This document shows positions 34,953 to 45,800 of a stretch of DNA of 64,000 bases, piece by piece. The notes beneath the pieces were generated by a model. That model searched no databases and was not told where the DNA came from. It worked only from the letters and a program-made list of their open reading frames with translations. A program made the translations under genes and the position numbers. The stretch lies in NCBI RefSeq assembly GCF_900103545.1, contig NZ_FNHH01000008.1, positions 62,001-126,000 of the forward strand, given 5' to 3'. Source of the stretch: Daejeonella rubra. GTDB taxonomy: Bacteria > Bacteroidota > Bacteroidia > Sphingobacteriales > Sphingobacteriaceae. How positions within the stretch are numbered: position 1 is the first letter of the stretch; the number at the start of each line of letters is the position of its first letter.

Positions 34953-36269
34953 CTAAAGATCATCTTCATTAATGAATTTCTGATCCAGTTGTTTTCCTGT
35001 TTTAGCACCCAGTTTCTTTATCTTTTCTGCAGTTATGCTAAGGTTACCTCTGCCGCTGGATAGTTTGTTTAAAGCTTTGTCATAGGCATCCTGGCTTTGC
35101 CTGATGTTTTTACCGATACCTTCCATATCGCCAACAAAACCAATAAACTTATCATACATTTCTCCACTAAGCCTGGCAATTTCCATCACATTTCGGTTCT
35201 GACGCTCCTGTTTCCACATACTCGCAATGGTGCGTAATGTTGCCAGCAGCGTTGACGGGCTTACGATCACTACATGTTTATCCCAGGCAAAACTGAACAG
35301 TTCTGCATCCTTTTGAACAGCTATTCCAAAGGATGATTCTATTGGAATAAATAGCATTACAAAGTCAGGAGAATTGATCTTATAAAGCTCGCTATAGTTT
35401 TTTGATGATAACTCATTGATGTGATTCCGTATTGAGGCGATATGCTGTTTGGTAAATAAGTCGCGATCATCTTCGGTTTCGCTGTTCACCAATCTTTCAT
35501 ATGCGATCAAAGAAACCTTGGCATCAATGATCAGGTGCTTATCATCCGGAAGATCAATGACCACATCCGGCTGAAAACGGCCACCCTCTGAAGATTGATG
35601 TGAAGCCTGGATTCTGTATTCCTGATCTTTTATCAGCCCGGAACGTTCCAAAACCCTTTCCAGGATCATTTCACCCCAGTTTCCTTGCTTTTTATTATCA
35701 CCCTTTAATGCCTTGGTCAGGTTTTGAGTTTCAAGATTCATCAGATTAGACTGCTCGATCAGTTGATTGATATGACCTTTTAATACATTTCTCTCATCCG
35801 ACTCGGCTTTGTATACCTTCTCAACCTTCTCTTCAAATGCCTTAATATTTTCTTTGAATGGATTTAAAATAATATCCAGATTGTTTCGGTTTTCCTCGGT
35901 GAATTTTTTTGTTTTTTCCTCCAGGATCCGGGATGCTATCAGCTCAAAATCTTTATTGAATTTTTCCTGATTATTTCTGATCTCTGCCTTTTGTTCCTCA
36001 ATCTTTTCCTGCTGTGATTTTAAGTAGGAGTGTGAGCTTTCCAGAGATCTCATCGTTTCAGAATGCTTTTCGCGCTCGGATTCCAGCTCTTTTTTCAGGT
36101 AATCTGATTCTGCTTTCAGGTTTTCGGCACGTTCTTCAGCTTTTGCCTTGCTGATATTTAATTGATCAAGGAGCTCTTGGCTAATGCCGCCAGATGCTGG
36201 CTTTGTTCTGAAGAATATAAAGAGCAAAATGATAACAAATGCTGAGATGAGAAGAATATAGATTTCCAT
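34953..36269 (-). CDS. rmuC: DNA recombination protein RmuC
   Basis: Homologue of RmuC, a nuclease-fold protein that limits inversion of short inverted repeats. An N-terminal membrane anchor (about 3-21), a long coiled coil (about 30-115), then the RmuC domain (about 150-410) with NWGEMILERVLERSGL, PDVVIDLPDDKHLIIDAKVSL and VMLFIPIESSF. The 438-residue length is normal. It ends 6 bp from the convergent DUF6370-like gene. On its strand a TATTTTTG box (36291-36284) lies 14 bases before the ATG. Confidence 0.94.
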   Translation of the reverse strand: MEIYILLISAFVIILLFIFFRTKPASGGISQELLDQLNISKAKAEERAENLKAESDYLKKELESEREKHSETMRSLESSHSYLKSQQEKIEEQKAEIRNNQEKFNKDFELIASRILEEKTKKFTEENRNNLDIILNPFKENIKAFEEKVEKVYKAESDERNVLKGHINQLIEQSNLMNLETQNLTKALKGDNKKQGNWGEMILERVLERSGLIKDQEYRIQASHQSSEGGRFQPDVVIDLPDDKHLIIDAKVSLIAYERLVNSETEDDRDLFTKQHIASIRNHINELSSKNYSELYKINSPDFVMLFIPIESSFGIAVQKDAELFSFAWDKHVVIVSPSTLLATLRTIASMWKQERQNRNVMEIARLSGEMYDKFIGFVGDMEGIGKNIRQSQDAYDKALNKLSSGRGNLSITAEKIKKLGAKTGKQLDQKFINEDDL

Positions 36270-36308
36270 TAATTAGATTTTATCAAAAATACATTTTTGA
36301 ATACTGGT

Positions 36309-37445
36309 TTAAATTTCAATAAGTTCAGCTACCTGTTCGCCAAGAAGGCTTCCCATAGCAACACCCATTCCATTGCAGCGAACTGCGCAATAGAGTCCAG
36401 GACGGATCTTTTTAACAATAGGCTTTAATTCCTTTCCAAAGCCCATTACCCCACTCCAGCGATGTTCGATCTTAACTTTTTGTTCGGGAAGTATGGTTTC
36501 AAAAAGCAGTTTTTCAAGGTAGGTCTGGATAATATCTGTAATTCCGGGCTCAAGTGTCTGCTCGGCCTCAAAATCAAGATCCCTGCCTCCACCAAGGAGT
36601 ATGCGATCGTCAATATTTCTGAAATAGGTATAACCCCGGTTATAATGAAAACTGCCTTTAATTTTCAAACCAGGTATTGGTTCAGTGATCAAAACCTGTC
36701 CCCTACCGGGGATAACATCCAGGTCTGGTATAAGCTCTTTACTCAAGGCGTTGGTTGCCAGAATGATCGACCTTGTCTGGAATTTGCCCTGATTAGTGAT
36801 TAGTAACTGATCATTTGAATTGGATTCAATTTTTTGCACCTGGCAATTATTGAAAACGGTAATACCCATACCCTGGACTTTTGATAATAATGCCTTCATC
36901 ATTTTTCCGGTGTCTATCTGGCCTTCGTATTTATTTCGGATGAGATTTGTGATGCCGTTCATGCCGAAATCTGCAATTTTATCATTGTTAACTGCATAAA
37001 TGTCAGTCTTTCCTATTATTGAGCCAATGAGCTTATTGAAGTATGGAATCTGTTCATTGCAGGTGTTTGCAAAGTCTGCTTCAGTAGTTTTGAATACTTC
37101 ATAGCCCCCATATTGTTCAAATGAAATAGCCTTATCACCCAGGTTTTCTCTGAGTTTTTTCAATCCCTTCCAGCGCAGCTCTATCAGCTCCGCGATTTCA
37201 TCTTCACTTCCTATTTTTAATTCTTCAATTAGCTCAGAAATGCTTCCAAAACAGGCAAAACCGGCATTTTTTGTGCTTGCTCCTCCTGGCAGGAAACCCG
37301 CTTCCAATACTCCGATTTTTAATCGTGGGCTTTGCGATTTCAGGCTTAAGGCGGCACTTAGTCCGACAATCCCGCTACCGACAATCAAAACATCGAAACC
37401 ATTTAAAAAGGATTCCTGTTCCCAATAGGAAAAACTATTTTTCAT
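36309..37445 (-). CDS. FAD-dependent oxidoreductase of the DAO family
   Basis: D-amino-acid-oxidase-type flavoprotein: FAD motif VLIVGSGIVGLSAALSL (about 19-35), LEAGFLPGGASTKNAGFACFG, ARNRGYTYF-like substrate region (YNRGYTYFRNID) and a C-terminal GVMGFGKELKPIV block. Length 378 is typical for the ThiO/SoxA-like group. The substrate (an amine or amino acid) is not evident. It is 39 bp upstream of rmuC on the same strand. Confidence 0.82.
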   Translation of the reverse strand: MKNSFSYWEQESFLNGFDVLIVGSGIVGLSAALSLKSQSPRLKIGVLEAGFLPGGASTKNAGFACFGSISELIEELKIGSEDEIAELIELRWKGLKKLRENLGDKAISFEQYGGYEVFKTTEADFANTCNEQIPYFNKLIGSIIGKTDIYAVNNDKIADFGMNGITNLIRNKYEGQIDTGKMMKALLSKVQGMGITVFNNCQVQKIESNSNDQLLITNQGKFQTRSIILATNALSKELIPDLDVIPGRGQVLITEPIPGLKIKGSFHYNRGYTYFRNIDDRILLGGGRDLDFEAEQTLEPGITDIIQTYLEKLLFETILPEQKVKIEHRWSGVMGFGKELKPIVKKIRPGLYCAVRCNGMGVAMGSLLGEQVAELIEI

Positions 37446-37522
37446 ACGTTCTTAAAGGTAATTTATTTGTGATTATTTTTATTCGGAATAATTTTTGAAT
37501 AGTTTCCTAAAAAATAAAGACG

Positions 37523-38212
37523 ATGGGATTAATTTTAATGATAGTCATTGCTGTAGTAAGTTTTGCAGTTCAGTGGCGTTTTAAAAGCAAATTTAAACAG
37601 TACACGGAAATGCCCCTTGCTTCTGGTTACAGCGGTAAGGATATAGCCGAAAAAATGTTAAAGGATAATGGTATTTATGATGTGCAGATTATTTCTGCTG
37701 AAGGTCAGTTATCCGACCACTATAACCCGGCAGACCGTACAGTGAATTTGAGTCCGGAGGTTTACCATGGGAGAAGTGTTGCGGCAGCAGCAGTTGCAGC
37801 ACACGAATGCGGACATGCGGTTCAGCATGCAAAAGCGTATAGCTGGTTAAAATTTAGGTCGGCAGTTGTGCCCGCTGTGAATGTAGCATCCAAGATCACC
37901 CAATGGGCATTGATGATCGGTGTAATGCTTTTAATATTTTCAGGTGACATTACAGTGCTTGCAATTGGTGTTGTGGCATTAGCTGTAGTTACACTGTTTG
38001 CGTTTATTACCCTGCCTGTTGAGTTCGATGCAAGTAACCGGGCATTAGTGTGGCTTCAGGGAAATCGTGGCATTATGCAGGCTGATATTGAGAATGACCA
38101 GGCTAAAGATGCATTATGGTGGGCTGCAATGACCTATGTGGTTGCTGCTTTAGGTTCACTTGCAACACTGGTATATTATGCCAGTATGTTGATGGGCAGA
38201 AGAGACGAGTAA
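37523..38212 (+). CDS. Membrane zinc metallopeptidase, YugP-like
   Basis: Neutral zinc metallopeptidase of the Zn_peptidase_2 family (YugP). N-terminal membrane segment (about 2-18), then the zinc motif AAHECGHAVQHA (H94, E95, H98) and two or three further transmembrane stretches (about 122-140, 144-165, 205-222). The 229-residue length is the usual size. The substrate is unknown. It is followed by a strong terminator between convergent genes. Confidence 0.9.
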   Translation: MGLILMIVIAVVSFAVQWRFKSKFKQYTEMPLASGYSGKDIAEKMLKDNGIYDVQIISAEGQLSDHYNPADRTVNLSPEVYHGRSVAAAAVAAHECGHAVQHAKAYSWLKFRSAVVPAVNVASKITQWALMIGVMLLIFSGDITVLAIGVVALAVVTLFAFITLPVEFDASNRALVWLQGNRGIMQADIENDQAKDALWWAAMTYVVAALGSLATLVYYASMLMGRRDE

Positions 38213-38227
38213 TTTAGCTTTAAATAG

Positions 38228-38266
38228 AAAGCCCCGTGCTGATTATTATCAGTACGGGGCTTTTTT
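38228..38266. terminator. Strong terminator between convergent yugP-like gene and apaG
   Basis: Stem GCCCCGT-G-CTGAT with ATCAG-T-ACGGGGC around a TATT-type loop (38231-38260), flanked by AAA on the left and TTTTTT on the right. It serves the plus strand best and may also stop transcription from apaG. Confidence 0.9.
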
Positions 38267-38281
38267 GCAGGTAAGAATTTC

Positions 38282-38668
38282 TTAATTAAGTTTATATGGT
38301 GTGATCAAATAAAACTCAGGGATATTGACCTGAAAGCTTTGACCATCTGCAATTCGTTTCATTTCATAGGAACCTTTCATGCTTCCAATATCTGTTTTCA
38401 AATTACAGCCTGAAACATATTCATGATTGTTTCCGGGTTCAATTACAGGTTGCTGACCCACAACCCCTTCACCTTCAACTTCTCTTTTTGTTCCATTGGA
38501 ATCGAAGATAGTCCAGTGGCGGTTCATCAGTTGAACACTGTATTCCCCCATGTTTTCTATATTCACCCGATAAGCGAACATGAAATGCTCGTTCGCCGGA
38601 TTGGAATATTCCGGTTGGTAAATGGTGTCGACCGAAACCTTAACTCCTTCAGTAATCCTGGTTACCAT
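38282..38668 (-). CDS. apaG: ApaG protein
   Basis: Small Ig-fold protein of the ApaG/DUF525 family. Motifs: FMFAYRVNIENMGEYSVQLMNRHWTI, GEGVVGQQPVIEPG, Y.SG.NLKTDIGSMKGSYEM. At 128 residues it is normal. Its role is not settled; linked genetically to cobalt resistance and Ap4A metabolism in enterobacteria. It is 44 bp downstream of dusB on the same strand. Confidence 0.95.
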   Translation of the reverse strand: MVTRITEGVKVSVDTIYQPEYSNPANEHFMFAYRVNIENMGEYSVQLMNRHWTIFDSNGTKREVEGEGVVGQQPVIEPGNNHEYVSGCNLKTDIGSMKGSYEMKRIADGQSFQVNIPEFYLITPYKLN

Positions 38669-38712
38669 AATGCATTGATTTTGTGAAGTACAATATAAAA
38701 ATAAACCTTTTA

Positions 38713-39705
38713 TCAGGCCATTTCAGTTTGAAAACGTTCATTAATTTCCTGAAGAACTGAATGAATATCATCAATTTTTTCAAGAGAAACCAGCTTCATC
38801 CGATATTCTTTAAAATCAGGAACACCTTTAAAATAGTTGGCGTAATGTCTCCTCATTTCAAAAACGCCGGTTTTATTACCTTTCCAGGCAATAGACTTAT
38901 CAAGATGTGTCTTGCATACTTCCACCCTTTCACTGATCGTTGGTTCAGGTAAGTATTCACCAGTCTTAAAAAAGTGCTTGATCTCCCGGAATATCCATGG
39001 ATATCCGATAGCTGCTCTGCCGATCATGATACCATCAATTTCATATTCCATGCGCCATTCGGCTGCTTTTTCAATGGAGTTAACATCTCCATTTCCGAAA
39101 ATTGGAATCTTTATCCTGGGATTTCTCTTGATCTCGCGGATCAGCGTCCAGTCTGCCTCACCTTTATACATCTGTGCGCGGGTACGACCATGAATGGTCA
39201 GCGCCTGAATTCCGATATCCTGCAGGCGTTCGGCTACTTCGTAAACATTTTTGGTGTTATCATCCCAGCCAAGACGTGTTTTAACGGTTACCGGAAGATG
39301 AGTAGCTTCAACAACAGCTTTTGTCATTAAAACCATTTTATCTATATCCTGTAATAAACTGGCACCAGCACCACGGCAGGCAACATTTTTAACAGGGCAT
39401 CCGTAGTTGATGTCGATCAGGTCAGGTTTTGCAAGGGTAGCAATACGAGTTGCCTCTCGCATACTTTCAATCTCACTTCCGAATATTTGTATGCCAATAG
39501 GTCTTTCATATTCAAAAATATCAAGCTTTGCACGGCTTTTCGCTGCATCCCTTATCAGTCCCTCAGAGGAGATAAACTCAGTATACATCATATCCACTCC
39601 ATTTTGTTTACACACAAAACGGAATGGTGGATCGCTCACATCCTCCATTGGAGCTAGTAAAAGCGGGAACTCCCCTAAATCTATATTTCCTATCTTAACA
39701 GACAT
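38713..39705 (-). CDS. dusB: tRNA-dihydrouridine synthase (DusB type)
   Basis: FMN enzyme that reduces specific uridines in the tRNA D-loop. APMEDVSDPPFRFVCKQNGVDMMYTEF at the N-terminus gives the FMN site; DINYGCPVKNVACRGAGASLL holds the active Cys; ALTIHGRTRAQMYKGEADW and GIMIGRAAIGYPWIF complete the barrel signature. The 330-residue length is standard. It is divergent from the CPBP protease gene with a 78 bp gap. Confidence 0.94.
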   Translation of the reverse strand: MSVKIGNIDLGEFPLLLAPMEDVSDPPFRFVCKQNGVDMMYTEFISSEGLIRDAAKSRAKLDIFEYERPIGIQIFGSEIESMREATRIATLAKPDLIDINYGCPVKNVACRGAGASLLQDIDKMVLMTKAVVEATHLPVTVKTRLGWDDNTKNVYEVAERLQDIGIQALTIHGRTRAQMYKGEADWTLIREIKRNPRIKIPIFGNGDVNSIEKAAEWRMEYEIDGIMIGRAAIGYPWIFREIKHFFKTGEYLPEPTISERVEVCKTHLDKSIAWKGNKTGVFEMRRHYANYFKGVPDFKEYRMKLVSLEKIDDIHSVLQEINERFQTEMA

Positions 39706-39783
39706 TAGCTATCTTTCGAACTTGTATTTTTACACGAACTTATAAAGTCATGTAAAATGCAAAATTACAAATAAATTATTAGC

Positions 39784-40725
39784 ATGTTTAAATCAAGGTC
39801 AGCAGAACGTCATCCTTTCAGCTCATTGCTCCTACTGCTCCTGCTGGTATTTGCTTGCGCCATTGTTTTTTCAATCATCGCATTTGTGATTGGTGTTTTA
39901 ATATATGGTTTTCAACCACTGATCAGAATGTCAGAGGGTGATTCATCAAATGTTGAAATGCTCAGGTTGTTTCAGATCGTTTCTTCTTTCGGGATGTTTG
40001 TAGTAGCGGCTCTAATCTTTGCCAGACTTCAGAGTAATGATTGGCTGAATTATCTAAATCTCAAAAAGTTCAATCTGATTTTGGCGATTCTTACGATACT
40101 CATCATGCTCAGTTTTGGTCCATTGCTGGAATTCAGTAATGAGCTGAACAAGAACATGGTACTTCCGGAATTCTTAAAGGAAATTGAGGCCTGGATGAAG
40201 CTTAAAGAGGCTCAGATGGCAGAAATGACCAAGCAGTTGCTTGTCATGAACTCAGTTCCGGTATTATTAGTTAACATGTTAATGCTTGCGATCATACCTG
40301 CAGTGGGTGAAGAGCTGATCTTCAGAGGTTGTTTGCAGAGGATATTTGGTCGCTGGACCGGCAATTACCACGTTGCTATCTGGATAACAGCAATAATATT
40401 CAGTACTATACATTTCCAGTTCTATGGTTTTATGCCTCGCATGTTACTGGGTGCTTTGTTCGGATATCTTTTAGTCTGGAGCGGTAGTTTATGGCTTCCA
40501 ATTCTTGCACACTTTATGAATAATGGAGTTGCGGTAGTTACTGCCTATGTTTTTCAGCAGCAGGGCAAGTCTTTAGATCTGATGTATGAACCTGATCCTG
40601 CAAGTCAGCCTATTTTTATTGCAAGCATTGCTGCTTTTTCAGTATTGCTCTGGTATTTTTATACCTATACTTTAAAATTAAAAGAAATAAATACAGATAT
40701 ATCGGATGGAAGCAGGTTGGGTTAA
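39784..40725 (+). CDS. CPBP family intramembrane metalloprotease
   Basis: Polytopic membrane protein with the CPBP (Abi/Rce1-like) glutamic protease motif: AVGEELIFRGCLQRIF (EExxxR, about 174-189), FSTIHFQFYGF and the third motif in LPILAHFMNNGVAV. Six or more transmembrane stretches. The 313-residue length fits the phylum's version. Substrate unknown. Its 3' end overlaps the next gene by 20 bases. Confidence 0.9.
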   Translation: MFKSRSAERHPFSSLLLLLLLVFACAIVFSIIAFVIGVLIYGFQPLIRMSEGDSSNVEMLRLFQIVSSFGMFVVAALIFARLQSNDWLNYLNLKKFNLILAILTILIMLSFGPLLEFSNELNKNMVLPEFLKEIEAWMKLKEAQMAEMTKQLLVMNSVPVLLVNMLMLAIIPAVGEELIFRGCLQRIFGRWTGNYHVAIWITAIIFSTIHFQFYGFMPRMLLGALFGYLLVWSGSLWLPILAHFMNNGVAVVTAYVFQQQGKSLDLMYEPDPASQPIFIASIAAFSVLLWYFYTYTLKLKEINTDISDGSRLG

Positions 40726-40909
40726 GGTATATACATCGGCTGATTTTTTCAAATCAGAATTGGTAAGGCAGGTATTAATTGATCATGAAATCGATGCTAT
40801 ACTTATCAATAAACAGGGTTTTCCTTACCGGATTGGCGAGGCTGAGGTGTATATCCATGAGAGTAATGCTCAAAAAGCAATGGGAATAATCGCAGAAAAC
40901 GAATTATAA
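40706..40909 (+). CDS. DUF2007-type small protein
   Basis: A 67-residue protein with WVKVYTSADFFKSELVRQVLIDHEIDA and a C-terminal EVYIHESNAQKAMGII, matching the DUF2007 fold (a ferredoxin-like domain named as a putative signal-transducing protein). It overlaps the CPBP gene by 20 bases and is directly followed by cdsA (0 bp gap), so the three are probably cotranscribed. Confidence 0.85.
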   Translation: MEAGWVKVYTSADFFKSELVRQVLIDHEIDAILINKQGFPYRIGEAEVYIHESNAQKAMGIIAENEL

Positions 40910-41713
40910 ATGAAAACAAGGGCTATAACAGGTTTTATTTTCGCTGCTGTTGTATTGGCTTTGGTTTTGATCAATGCTTATACATTCACTGCACTTTTTA
41001 TAATTATAGCAACATTATGTACTATAGAGTTCTATAAACTAGTAAAGACCGGAGATGTAAAGCCTCAGCTAATCAGCGGTCTGTTGTTGGTATTGAGTAT
41101 TATTATTCCCTTGATTATTCATTTTCTGGAAGATAAGCCAATAAGTAATCTGCTGTTTTGTGTTCCATTTGTTATTCTGGTAATAATCACTGAGCTATAC
41201 CGTAATCATAAAAATCCATTTCATAATATTGCATACACGATCTTTGGGGTAGTTTTTGCAGCTATTCCTTTCTGTTTTTTCTATGCCCTGGCCTTTGGTG
41301 ACGGTCAATATTCCTTCCATTATCCACTTGGATTTATTCTTATGCTTTGGTCAAGTGATACCGGAGCGTACCTTTTTGGGATCACTTTGGGAAAGCATCG
41401 TCTTTTTGAAAGGCATTCTCCCAAAAAGAGCTGGGAAGGTTTTGCCGGAGGGCTTATATGCAGTATGCTTGCAGCATTTATTCTGAGTATTTATTTTGCG
41501 GAACTCCCACTAATTCATTGGTTGGTTATCGGGGCTATCATTGCCTCTGCAGGCACCCTGGGTGATCTATCCGAATCAATGCTTAAGCGCAGTCTGTCAA
41601 CAAAAGACTCAGGATCGTTCCTTCCGGGGCATGGTGGTTTTCTCGACCGTTTTGATGGCCTTTTACTTGCTGCACCTCTTGTATTTGTATATTTACATTT
41701 GATTGGTATGTAA
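40910..41713 (+). CDS. cdsA: Phosphatidate cytidylyltransferase CdsA
   Basis: Makes CDP-diacylglycerol from phosphatidate and CTP, the branch point of phospholipid synthesis, in the inner membrane. Multiple transmembrane helices and the C-terminal CDS signature: SPKKSWEGFAGG, TLGDLSESMLKRSLSTKDSG and LPGHGGFLDRFDGLL. At 267 residues it has normal length. It follows the DUF2007 gene without a gap. Confidence 0.96.
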   Translation: MKTRAITGFIFAAVVLALVLINAYTFTALFIIIATLCTIEFYKLVKTGDVKPQLISGLLLVLSIIIPLIIHFLEDKPISNLLFCVPFVILVIITELYRNHKNPFHNIAYTIFGVVFAAIPFCFFYALAFGDGQYSFHYPLGFILMLWSSDTGAYLFGITLGKHRLFERHSPKKSWEGFAGGLICSMLAAFILSIYFAELPLIHWLVIGAIIASAGTLGDLSESMLKRSLSTKDSGSFLPGHGGFLDRFDGLLLAAPLVFVYLHLIGM

Positions 41714-41723
41714 TTTTGATCAT

Positions 41724-41750
41724 AATCGTAAAATTGGAACGATTTTTATT
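41724..41750 (+). terminator. Weak terminator-like hairpin after cdsA
   Basis: AATCGT (41724-41729), 9-base loop, ACGATT (41739-41744), then TTTATT. Short stem, so only suggestive. Confidence 0.35.
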
Positions 41751-41776
41751 TAAACTCCAGTAGAATCCGAAAATTC

Positions 41777-42847
41777 ATGGAGCAGAAATTTAACAGACAT
41801 AACGATCCCGGAGCGGATAACCAACCCAAAGCAGATCGCTCATTATTGTATATGGGTATTGGCCTTGGCCTTGTTATTATGATCATGGGTTATCTCACCT
41901 TTTATGTAGATGATGCGGCCAGTGTTTTTTCGGGAAAAGAAGAAATAAAAACAGTTTCTGTTGAAGATAGCTCAGATGTTCTGAATGAGAATTCCGCAAT
42001 GGGTGATGAAGAAGTAAGAAGCTCCCTGATCAAGTTTATAGAGGTTTTTTACACTGATCAGAAAAAGGGTTATTTTGATCCGCCAAGCTATTTTCCATCT
42101 ATAACCCGTACTTATTACAACTACCACAATCTAACATATCAGAGAATTAAGAACATTCATTGGAAGCGCATGGCTGATATGAAGAACCTGGATTTGAACT
42201 GGATCGTTTCCACTCTTGATTATGACCGGAGCGGAAATGAACTGATCGCAAGCTACTGGACAAAAGTAAGTTATTTTCAACCTTCCCGCAATCTGGAAGT
42301 GTCAGCAGATATCAAGTATGAAATGACCATTAACGAGGAAGGTAAGATCAGTTCACTAAGGGAGCTGGAAATAAAGAACCTTGTTCAATCACCCCGTTTT
42401 TCTCAGATAGATACCTCTTTGTTTGTTGAAAATGAACTTAGCCCAGCCGTAAATTCATCCGAGAAGGACATTCTTTCTCCTGCTGTATCTGAATCTGAGA
42501 ATGAAGGATCAAGGTATGAAGGGAAGTTATACGATCTTGGAAATGTTGAGTTAGCTCCAGAATATCAGGGCGGACAAAAAGCATTGGGAAGATTTCTGGG
42601 CTCCAGACTCAGATATCCTGCCCGTGCCAGAGAGAACAATATTCAGGGGAAGGTTTACATTGGCTTTATTGTTGAAAAAAATGGTAGCCTGACTGATTTT
42701 AAAGTGATCCGCGGAATTGGAGGTGGCTGTGATGAGGAAGCAATACGTGTACTAAAATTAAGCCCTCTCTGGAAACCGGGATATGCTAATGGGAAGCCTG
42801 TGAGAACCTCTTATACTTTACCTATAACCTTTCAGTTAGGCAACTAA
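41777..42847 (+). CDS. TonB C-terminal domain protein (energy transducer-like)
   Basis: Membrane-anchored protein: one transmembrane segment (about 24-44), a DUF4476-like or unnamed middle domain (about 70-215), and a TonB C-terminal domain (about 262-356) with RLRYPARARENNIQGKVYIGFIVEKNG and LKLSPLWKPGYANGKPV, the typical Bacteroidota variant. It lacks the Pro-rich linker of classical TonB and no exbB/exbD is nearby, so energy transduction is uncertain. Its stop overlaps the convergent mfd gene by 4 bases. Confidence 0.8.
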   Translation: MEQKFNRHNDPGADNQPKADRSLLYMGIGLGLVIMIMGYLTFYVDDAASVFSGKEEIKTVSVEDSSDVLNENSAMGDEEVRSSLIKFIEVFYTDQKKGYFDPPSYFPSITRTYYNYHNLTYQRIKNIHWKRMADMKNLDLNWIVSTLDYDRSGNELIASYWTKVSYFQPSRNLEVSADIKYEMTINEEGKISSLRELEIKNLVQSPRFSQIDTSLFVENELSPAVNSSEKDILSPAVSESENEGSRYEGKLYDLGNVELAPEYQGGQKALGRFLGSRLRYPARARENNIQGKVYIGFIVEKNGSLTDFKVIRGIGGGCDEEAIRVLKLSPLWKPGYANGKPVRTSYTLPITFQLGN

Positions 42848-45800
42848 ATTTTTTCGGGTATCAGTGCTATTTCCTGAAGCATTTCAATGGCAATATCCAG
42901 CGTTTGTACATGCTCAATGGCTAAGCGAAGTGTGTTTTTAACTTCTTTCAGGTTGCTGATTCGGGGATGTGCCTGCAAAAACGAAAGTACCCGGCCAAAC
43001 TGTTCGGTTTCAAAATAAGCCGATTGCTTATTGGTTAGAAAGTATCCTCTTAATACGCCTTTTTTAAATGAGATCTTCTCAAAGCCAATCATTTTACCAA
43101 GATGCTGCAGTCGCCAGGTATTGATCAGCTCGATCACCTGCTGAGGAACAGGTCCGAATCGATCGGCCATTTTCTGCCTGAAAGCATCCAGTGCCAGTTC
43201 GTCTTCTATGTTTGAAAGCTCAGTGTATAAATTGTATCGTTCTGCTATATTGGTCACATATTCATCTGGTATCATTACCTCCAGATCAGTATCTACATGG
43301 GTAAATGATATGAATGGCCTTGGTTTTTCATCACTGAACAGATTTTTGAATTCATCATCTTTCAACTCCTGAATGGCTTCATCCAGGATCTTATGGTACA
43401 TCTCAAAACCAATTTCAGCAATGAATCCGCTTTGTTCTGCTCCTAGCAGATTTCCGCTTCCGCGGATATCCAGATCGCGCATTGCCACATTAAATCCGCT
43501 GCCAAGATCTGAAAACTCTTCAATAGCACTCAGTCGTTTGCGGGCTTCATTGGTGAGGGTTGATAGCGGCGGACTTAAAAGATAGCAAAAGGCTTTTTTA
43601 TTGGAACGTCCTACACGGCCGCGCATCTGATGCAGATCACTCAAGCCAAACATATGTGCATGGTTGATCAGAATGGTATTTGCATTAGCGATGTCAAGTC
43701 CGGCTTCAATGATGGTTGTGGCAACCAGCACATCGTATTCACCGCCAACAAATTTAAGCATCACGTCTTCCAGGGCATCACCTTCCAGCTGCCCATGGGC
43801 AATTCCGATCCTTGCCTTTGGCACCAGAGTATTGATAAGTCCGCCAAGCTGCATCAGGTCCTGAACCCTGTTATGTATGAAAAAGATCTGTCCGCCACGA
43901 TCGATCTCGAACTCTACTGCTTCTTTTATCAGCTTTTCATTGAAAACATGAAGTTCAGTAACAACTGGTTGCCTGTTAGGCGGAGGAGTGCTGATAATGC
44001 TCAGATCCCGGGCTCCCATCAATGAAAAATGAAGAGTACGCGGAATTGGAGTTGCCGTTAATGTTAAGGTATCCACATTTGCTCTGAACTGCTTTAGTTT
44101 TTCCTTAACCCCTACACCAAATTTCTGTTCTTCATCAATGATCAGTAAACCCAGATCTTTGAATTTTACATCTTTACTTACAATTCTGTGTGTACCTATA
44201 ATAATATCGACCTTACCTTGTGCAAGTTTTTCGAGGGTTTCCCTGATCTGCTTCGCTGATTTAAACCGGTTGATATAATCGATGTTACAAGGAAAATCTT
44301 TTAAACGCGAAGTGAAGGTTTTAAAATGCTGTAATGCCAGAATGGTAGTGGGAACCAGAATAGCAACCTGCTTGCTGTCAGTCACGGCTTTAAATGCCGC
44401 ACGTATAGCGATCTCAGTTTTTCCGAACCCAACATCACCACAAACCAGCCTGTCCATAGGATGAGCTGATTCCATATCCTTTTTGACATCGGCGGTAGCT
44501 TTAACCTGGTCGGGAGTATCTTCATAGATGAAAGATGCTTCAAGTTCGGTCTGCAGGTAGGTATCGGGTAAAAATGCGGTGCCGGTCTGTGACTTTCGGA
44601 TCGCATAAAGCTTGATCAGATCGCGGGCAATATCTTTAACTTTTTTTTTAGTGGTTTTCTTCAGCTTCTCCCAGGTATCTGTTCCAAGCTTGTTCATTCT
44701 TGGAACCGTTCCTTCTTTTCCCGAATATTTAGAGATGCGGTTCAGAGAATTTATATTTACATAAAGCAGATCATTATCAGCATAAACCAGACGGATCATT
44801 TCCTGTGATCTGCCATTCACGTCAACCTTTTCAAGGCCCGCATATTTACCTATTCCATGGTCTATATGTGTGATGAAATCTCCGGGTTTCAGATCACGAA
44901 GTTCCTTCAGGGTGATAGCCTGACTTCTGATATAACCTTTCTTTAATTTGTATTTATAATATCGGTCGAAGATCTGATGGTCAGTATAGCAGGCTAGCTT
45001 TTGGCCATGATCAATAAAACCTTCCCTTAGCGACAGGTGGATCGGTTTGAATTGAATTCCAGCTTTTAAATCTTCAAAAATGCTGTATAAACGTTCTATC
45101 TGTTTGGTTGAATCAGTAAAGATCAGGTTTTCTACACCTGCCTTTTCATTCTCTTTGAAGTTATGAATGAGCAGATTAAAATCCTTATTGAAAGATGGCT
45201 GCGGTTTTGTATCGAACTGAATGGTTTCGTCTGCCTCGTAAAAAAACTGTTTTCCAAATTCAAGCAGATCGAAATCTTTAAGCTGGTCAGCCAGCATTTT
45301 TTCATCTGTGAAATTGAATTTCGGATCGATCCACTGAGGATTTTGCTTCTTATCTTCTGCAGCTAATGCATTCCAGAACTCAACAGCTTTTTTAAAGCCT
45401 GTTTTTACAATGTCAAGAGTGAATTCCACATCCTTAAACCAGATGATGCTATCCTGATCAATGTATTCAAGCAGGGATATATTGTGATCTGTCAGGAATT
45501 TCGACTGAACATTAGGAACAACAGTGATGCTTTTAACCTGTTCAACAGAAAGCTGATCCTCAATTTCAAAGGTGCGTATGCTTTCAATATAATCAGCAAA
45601 GAATTCTATTCTGTAAGGAAGATCATGTGAGAAGGAAAAGATATCTACTATGCCTCCACGAACGGAAAACTGTCCCGGTTCATAAACAAAATCTACCCGA
45701 TCAAAATCATATTCTATCAAAAATTCATTGATGAATTCAATGCTCAGTTTGTTCCCTACAGAAATTTCAAGCGTGTTTTTTTCGAGTGCCTGCCGATCGA

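Noticed and set aside
41326..41334. DnaA-like TTATCCACT in cdsA
   Set aside because: One mismatch, coding sequence, no other origin features around it.
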